This document shows positions 5,812 to 8,246 of a stretch of DNA of 8,246 bases, piece after piece (position 1 is the stretch's first letter; each line of letters starts with the position of its first letter). The notes beneath the pieces were generated by a model. It worked only from the letters and a program-made list of their open reading frames with translations. It was not told the DNA's origin and searched no databases. Source of the stretch: an uncultured Flavobacteriales bacterium (GTDB taxonomy: Bacteria > Bacteroidota > Bacteroidia > Flavobacteriales > BACL11); contig CAJWUS010000058.1 of the NCBI GenBank assembly GCA_913047525.1, forward strand, positions 1 to 8,246. The letters are read 5' to 3'. The position numbers and the translations under genes were made by a program.

Positions 5812-8088
5812 TCATTCAATAATTATCTTTTTTTCTACTATTCCATCATCAAAGATATAGAATAAGACTTCTCCCTTTGTTCCATTACTCTCCCTACCCA
5901 AAATATCAGTTACTTTTATTAAAGTTCTTTGGTTAGTACTACTGTAATTTATTGCTGATGTAGGATTGAATGTAAAGTTTAAATTTACAATGCTATCACA
6001 ACCAACTGAATTAAATAATGTAATAGAATAATCTCCTGAAGTTGTTAATATCAAGCCATTCCAACTTATACTAATATTGGAAACAAGGGTGTCAAATGAT
6101 GCGGAATTGTAATTACAACTTCCATCATTAGTATTTGCTAGTGGATCATAATTACAAGCAAGTGGATCAGTACATCCTAAGATTATATAACAATTTCCTA
6201 GCATATTACTATCTAACCACACCAATCTATCTTCAAGCCAATCTTTTAAGATATCAATTTCTTCCTGATATGTGTTGCCAATATAATAATTGGGCCAAAT
6301 GTAAGTTCCTAAAATGTCCCATTTCTGGAAATTTCTTTGCTGTGCATCATTTAAATATAAGGCAATACTATCTATAAAATTAAAAACAGAATCCTGATGA
6401 AAACTCCTCTCTCTTAAATACTCCCATCTACACTTAAGTTTATTTTGATATGTTGTATCATCCAAAAGTCTTTCGAACCAGAAAGGATTATTACCTACAT
6501 CACTACATGATCCATCTTGCTCCCAGCCACTTGTGCTCCAGCCATCACAATAATAAGCATTTCCGAAGGCTAAATTATAATCCCAAAACGGTCCCATAAT
6601 TAACTTCCCACCATTACTATTCCTATCTTTATACATATAGGTACTTAATCTATAGCCATCAATATTTCTTGAGAGTTCATTTATTATATATAAATCAATA
6701 AAAGAGTTTACATCAATATATTTAGAATATCCTATTAAGGTATCTGCGAAATTTGGACCATCTAGAGCATATTCAAAACTATCTACAAAATGTTCAATAT
6801 AATCTAATTGTTGTGGCAACATTACAGGTGCTTCCGGATAATGATATTGAATATACAATGAACCTCCTCCAATATCTGGAAAGTCTGAAAGCCAATCAGT
6901 ACCGCCAGTTCCTGTATACTTATCAACTTTTATTATATAACCTCCTGTCAAACTATCTCCAGCCAAATCATCAGAATCTAGTTTTGCAATATCTACCCTA
7001 TCATTATCTCTTTTTATCTTTTCCATCAAGATATAAATACCTTTGTAATCTCCATCTACAACTAGTTCGCAATACACAGTTCTAGGTGAATAATTTCCCA
7101 TTTTTCGTCCCAAATCAAAAGTCAAAAAATTACGCATTAAGGATTTATCTGAATATGGAGCGTATAATATCCAATCATTTTCTACAGGCATTCCTAAAAG
7201 TGAAACATTATTATTGTTTCCAATAGAATCTTGTGTTTCTAAAGCATATGATTTTTTTGGAAAGGATTGTGATGAACTCCCTCTGTATTCAATACTAATT
7301 TTACCATTGTAATTATTAAAAGGATCATTTATTGAGTTAATAAAACCGAATCCATTGTTAATTATCCCCATATCACAGACGATTCTTGGATCATCTATAA
7401 TAGTTTGTCCCAATGTATTAATTACTACAATTGGTAAATTTGAAGTAGAAAATATCAGAGGTGGCTGAAACCAAGATGGATTTGGAAAGTAATTACTACT
7501 ATTTGTCGCAATCCCAAAAGCAAGAAAAATACGAGATGATAAATCGGACGAATTAATATTGTCATTATGTACTTGAACAGAAAGCACATTATTTCCTGGC
7601 AAGATGTTATCCTTTAGAATTTGAGTATTTATAACAAACTGATCTGGTGTACCTCCCTGATACATTTGTGCTTCATGCAAAGATATTGATCCTTGACTAA
7701 AAGCAGGATGGTCTCCAATAGTTCCAATATTAGCTCTTGCAATTTCTACATTATTTAGATAAGCAACAAAGGCATCATCATAATCAACATTAAGTACGGC
7801 TTCCACTATATCTGCTGTATCTACAATAGTAAAAGTTCTTCTTAGATATAAAGAAGTCACAGCTGAAATTAAAGTTGAATCATCACCATCTCCATAACCG
7901 ATACCTCCCTGACCACTTAACCATGTAGTGTCATTAAAGTTTAATTTCCGCCAATTTGTATCAGGTTCAGATGTGCCTTCTAAATACTTCCAAACGTCAT
8001 TATCAAATATGACCGTTTCCCAATGGTCTATATTCTGAGAGATGGTAAAAAATGGCAAGCATCCTAATAGTAGTATTAGTTTTCTCAT
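5812..8088 (-). CDS. Secreted CotH-kinase-domain protein with N-terminal beta domain and sorting-like tail
   Basis: A 758-residue multidomain protein. A signal peptide (about 1-18) leads to a beta-rich domain (about 20-193) resembling galactose-binding jelly-rolls (W55 region, L81-R-R-T-F, D102-Y-D-D-A-F-V-A-Y-L-N-N). The CotH domain spans about 217-628: Y268-R-G-S-S-S-Q-S-F276-P-K-K-S-Y, D314-K-S-L-M-R-N, D347-Y-K-G-I-Y-x-L-M-E-K, G383-Y-I-I-K-V-D-K, N470-E-L-x-x-N475-x-D477 and W502-D503-Y-N-L-A-F-G. These cover the conserved family motifs, including the acidic residues expected to bind metal, so it looks active. A Cys/Asp-rich loop (C639-C658), a short beta module (W676-N-G to G696-C-D-S) and the shared tail (721-758) follow. 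CotH proteins are atypical kinases, known from spore coats; the substrate here is unknown. Its ATG overlaps the stop of the upstream gene (ATGA), implying an operon. Confidence 0.88.
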   Translation of the reverse strand: MRKLILLLGCLPFFTISQNIDHWETVIFDNDVWKYLEGTSEPDTNWRKLNFNDTTWLSGQGGIGYGDGDDSTLISAVTSLYLRRTFTIVDTADIVEAVLNVDYDDAFVAYLNNVEIARANIGTIGDHPAFSQGSISLHEAQMYQGGTPDQFVINTQILKDNILPGNNVLSVQVHNDNINSSDLSSRIFLAFGIATNSSNYFPNPSWFQPPLIFSTSNLPIVVINTLGQTIIDDPRIVCDMGIINNGFGFINSINDPFNNYNGKISIEYRGSSSQSFPKKSYALETQDSIGNNNNVSLLGMPVENDWILYAPYSDKSLMRNFLTFDLGRKMGNYSPRTVYCELVVDGDYKGIYILMEKIKRDNDRVDIAKLDSDDLAGDSLTGGYIIKVDKYTGTGGTDWLSDFPDIGGGSLYIQYHYPEAPVMLPQQLDYIEHFVDSFEYALDGPNFADTLIGYSKYIDVNSFIDLYIINELSRNIDGYRLSTYMYKDRNSNGGKLIMGPFWDYNLAFGNAYYCDGWSTSGWEQDGSCSDVGNNPFWFERLLDDTTYQNKLKCRWEYLRERSFHQDSVFNFIDSIALYLNDAQQRNFQKWDILGTYIWPNYYIGNTYQEEIDILKDWLEDRLVWLDSNMLGNCYIILGCTDPLACNYDPLANTNDGSCNYNSASFDTLVSNISISWNGLILTTSGDYSITLFNSVGCDSIVNLNFTFNPTSAINYSSTNQRTLIKVTDILGRESNGTKGEVLFYIFDDGIVEKKIIIE
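5815..5928 (-). repeat. Tail copy B: 38-residue T9SS-like C-terminal module
   Basis: Residues 721-758 of the CotH protein: K725-V-T-D728-I-L-G-R-E733, a turn, then V-L-F-Y-I-F-D-D-G-I-V-E-K-K-I-I-I-E. By hand alignment about 22 of the last 34 residues equal copy C. The DNA of the last 18 bases including the stop is identical to copy C, and about two thirds of 129 bases match overall. Confidence 0.65.
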
Positions 8089-8246
8089 TCAATAATTATC
8101 TTCTTCTCAACTGTTTCATCATCATAAATATAAATTAGTAGCTCATCCTTTGTTCCTTTTGTTTCTCTTCCTAATACATCTATTTTTCTAAGAAGGTCTT
8201 TGTTTGTAGTGCTTTCTTCAATGCCTGTTCCACTACAATTAGTACT
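8085..8246 (-). CDS. 3' end of an upstream secreted protein (partial; tail only)
   Basis: An open frame of 53 codons enters from the window edge and ends in TGA at 8087-8085. The visible part reads S-T-N-C-S-G-T-G-I-E-E-S-T-T-N-K, a low-complexity linker, followed by the complete 38-residue tail (D-V-L-G-R-E, Y-I-Y-D-D, V-E-K-K-I-I-I-E). The main body lies outside the window, so its function is unknown, but the tail implies a secreted protein handled like its two relatives here. The stop overlaps the CotH start by ATGA, so the two genes are probably co-transcribed and translationally coupled. It was found by reading the frame by hand, since no start codon lies inside the window. Confidence 0.85.
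   Translation of the reverse strand, partial: STNCSGTGIEESTTNKDLLRKIDVLGRETKGTKDELLIYIYDDETVEKKIIIE
8088..8201 (-). repeat. Tail copy C: 38-residue T9SS-like C-terminal module
   Basis: The last 38 residues of the partial protein at the window edge: D-L-L-R-K-I-D-V-L-G-R-E, turn, E-L-L-I-Y-I-Y-D-D-E-T-V-E-K-K-I-I-I-E. It differs from copies A and B in having E in place of the G of the D-D-G turn. The linker just before it (I-E-E-S-T-T-N-K) parallels the I-S-E-E-D-T-K-K before copy A. Confidence 0.65.

Noticed and set aside
6135..7085. Plus-strand frames of 80 and 110 codons inside the CotH gene
   Set aside because: Their composition (many N, Q, Y, L) is what the antisense of an A/T-rich gene yields; the minus-strand frame has full domain support.

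Overview
The window looks like a chromosomal piece of a low-GC Bacteroidota genome, probably a marine Flavobacteriales-type lineage. Four things point there: strongly A/T-rich codon use, TAnnTTTG-type -7 promoter elements, a conserved C-terminal tail on secreted proteins resembling the end of a type IX secretion (T9SS) sorting domain, and the domain make-up of the secreted proteins. The genus cannot be named from the sequence alone.

Layout. 42-1064 (+) encodes a secreted endonuclease/exonuclease/phosphatase (EEP) family protein with a short C-terminal tail. 1171-3491 (-) is a tight three-gene operon, transcribed in the order family 2 glycosyltransferase, ECF-type sigma factor, rsmG (16S rRNA m7G methyltransferase); its genes overlap or abut. 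3553-5761 (+) is a divergent two-gene operon of tgt (tRNA-guanine transglycosylase) and an LptF/LptG-family lipopolysaccharide-export permease, one base apart. 5812-8088 (-) is a large secreted CotH-kinase-domain protein. 8085-8246 (-) is the 3' end of another secreted protein, whose stop codon overlaps the CotH start.

The middle of the window is a housekeeping block (translation-related RNA modification, envelope glycan and LPS transport, one sigma factor) driven from a 61-bp divergent promoter region. Both start codons there sit exactly 5 bases after a perfect TAnnTTTG box, which suggests leaderless or nearly leaderless transcripts. On both sides lie secreted proteins that share a 38-residue tail (D-[IV]-L-G-R-E core, then YDDG-like, then VEKKI), present three times. 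This tail is the best-supported recurring element here and probably directs export and surface attachment.

No mobile element, CRISPR array, tRNA or rRNA gene was seen. No stretch longer than 300 bases lacks a gene; the largest gap is 1065-1170. I do not see a clear new multi-gene system. The items most worth a second look are the shared tail and its gene junctions, the missing zinc-ligand cysteines in Tgt, and the symmetric divergent promoters.
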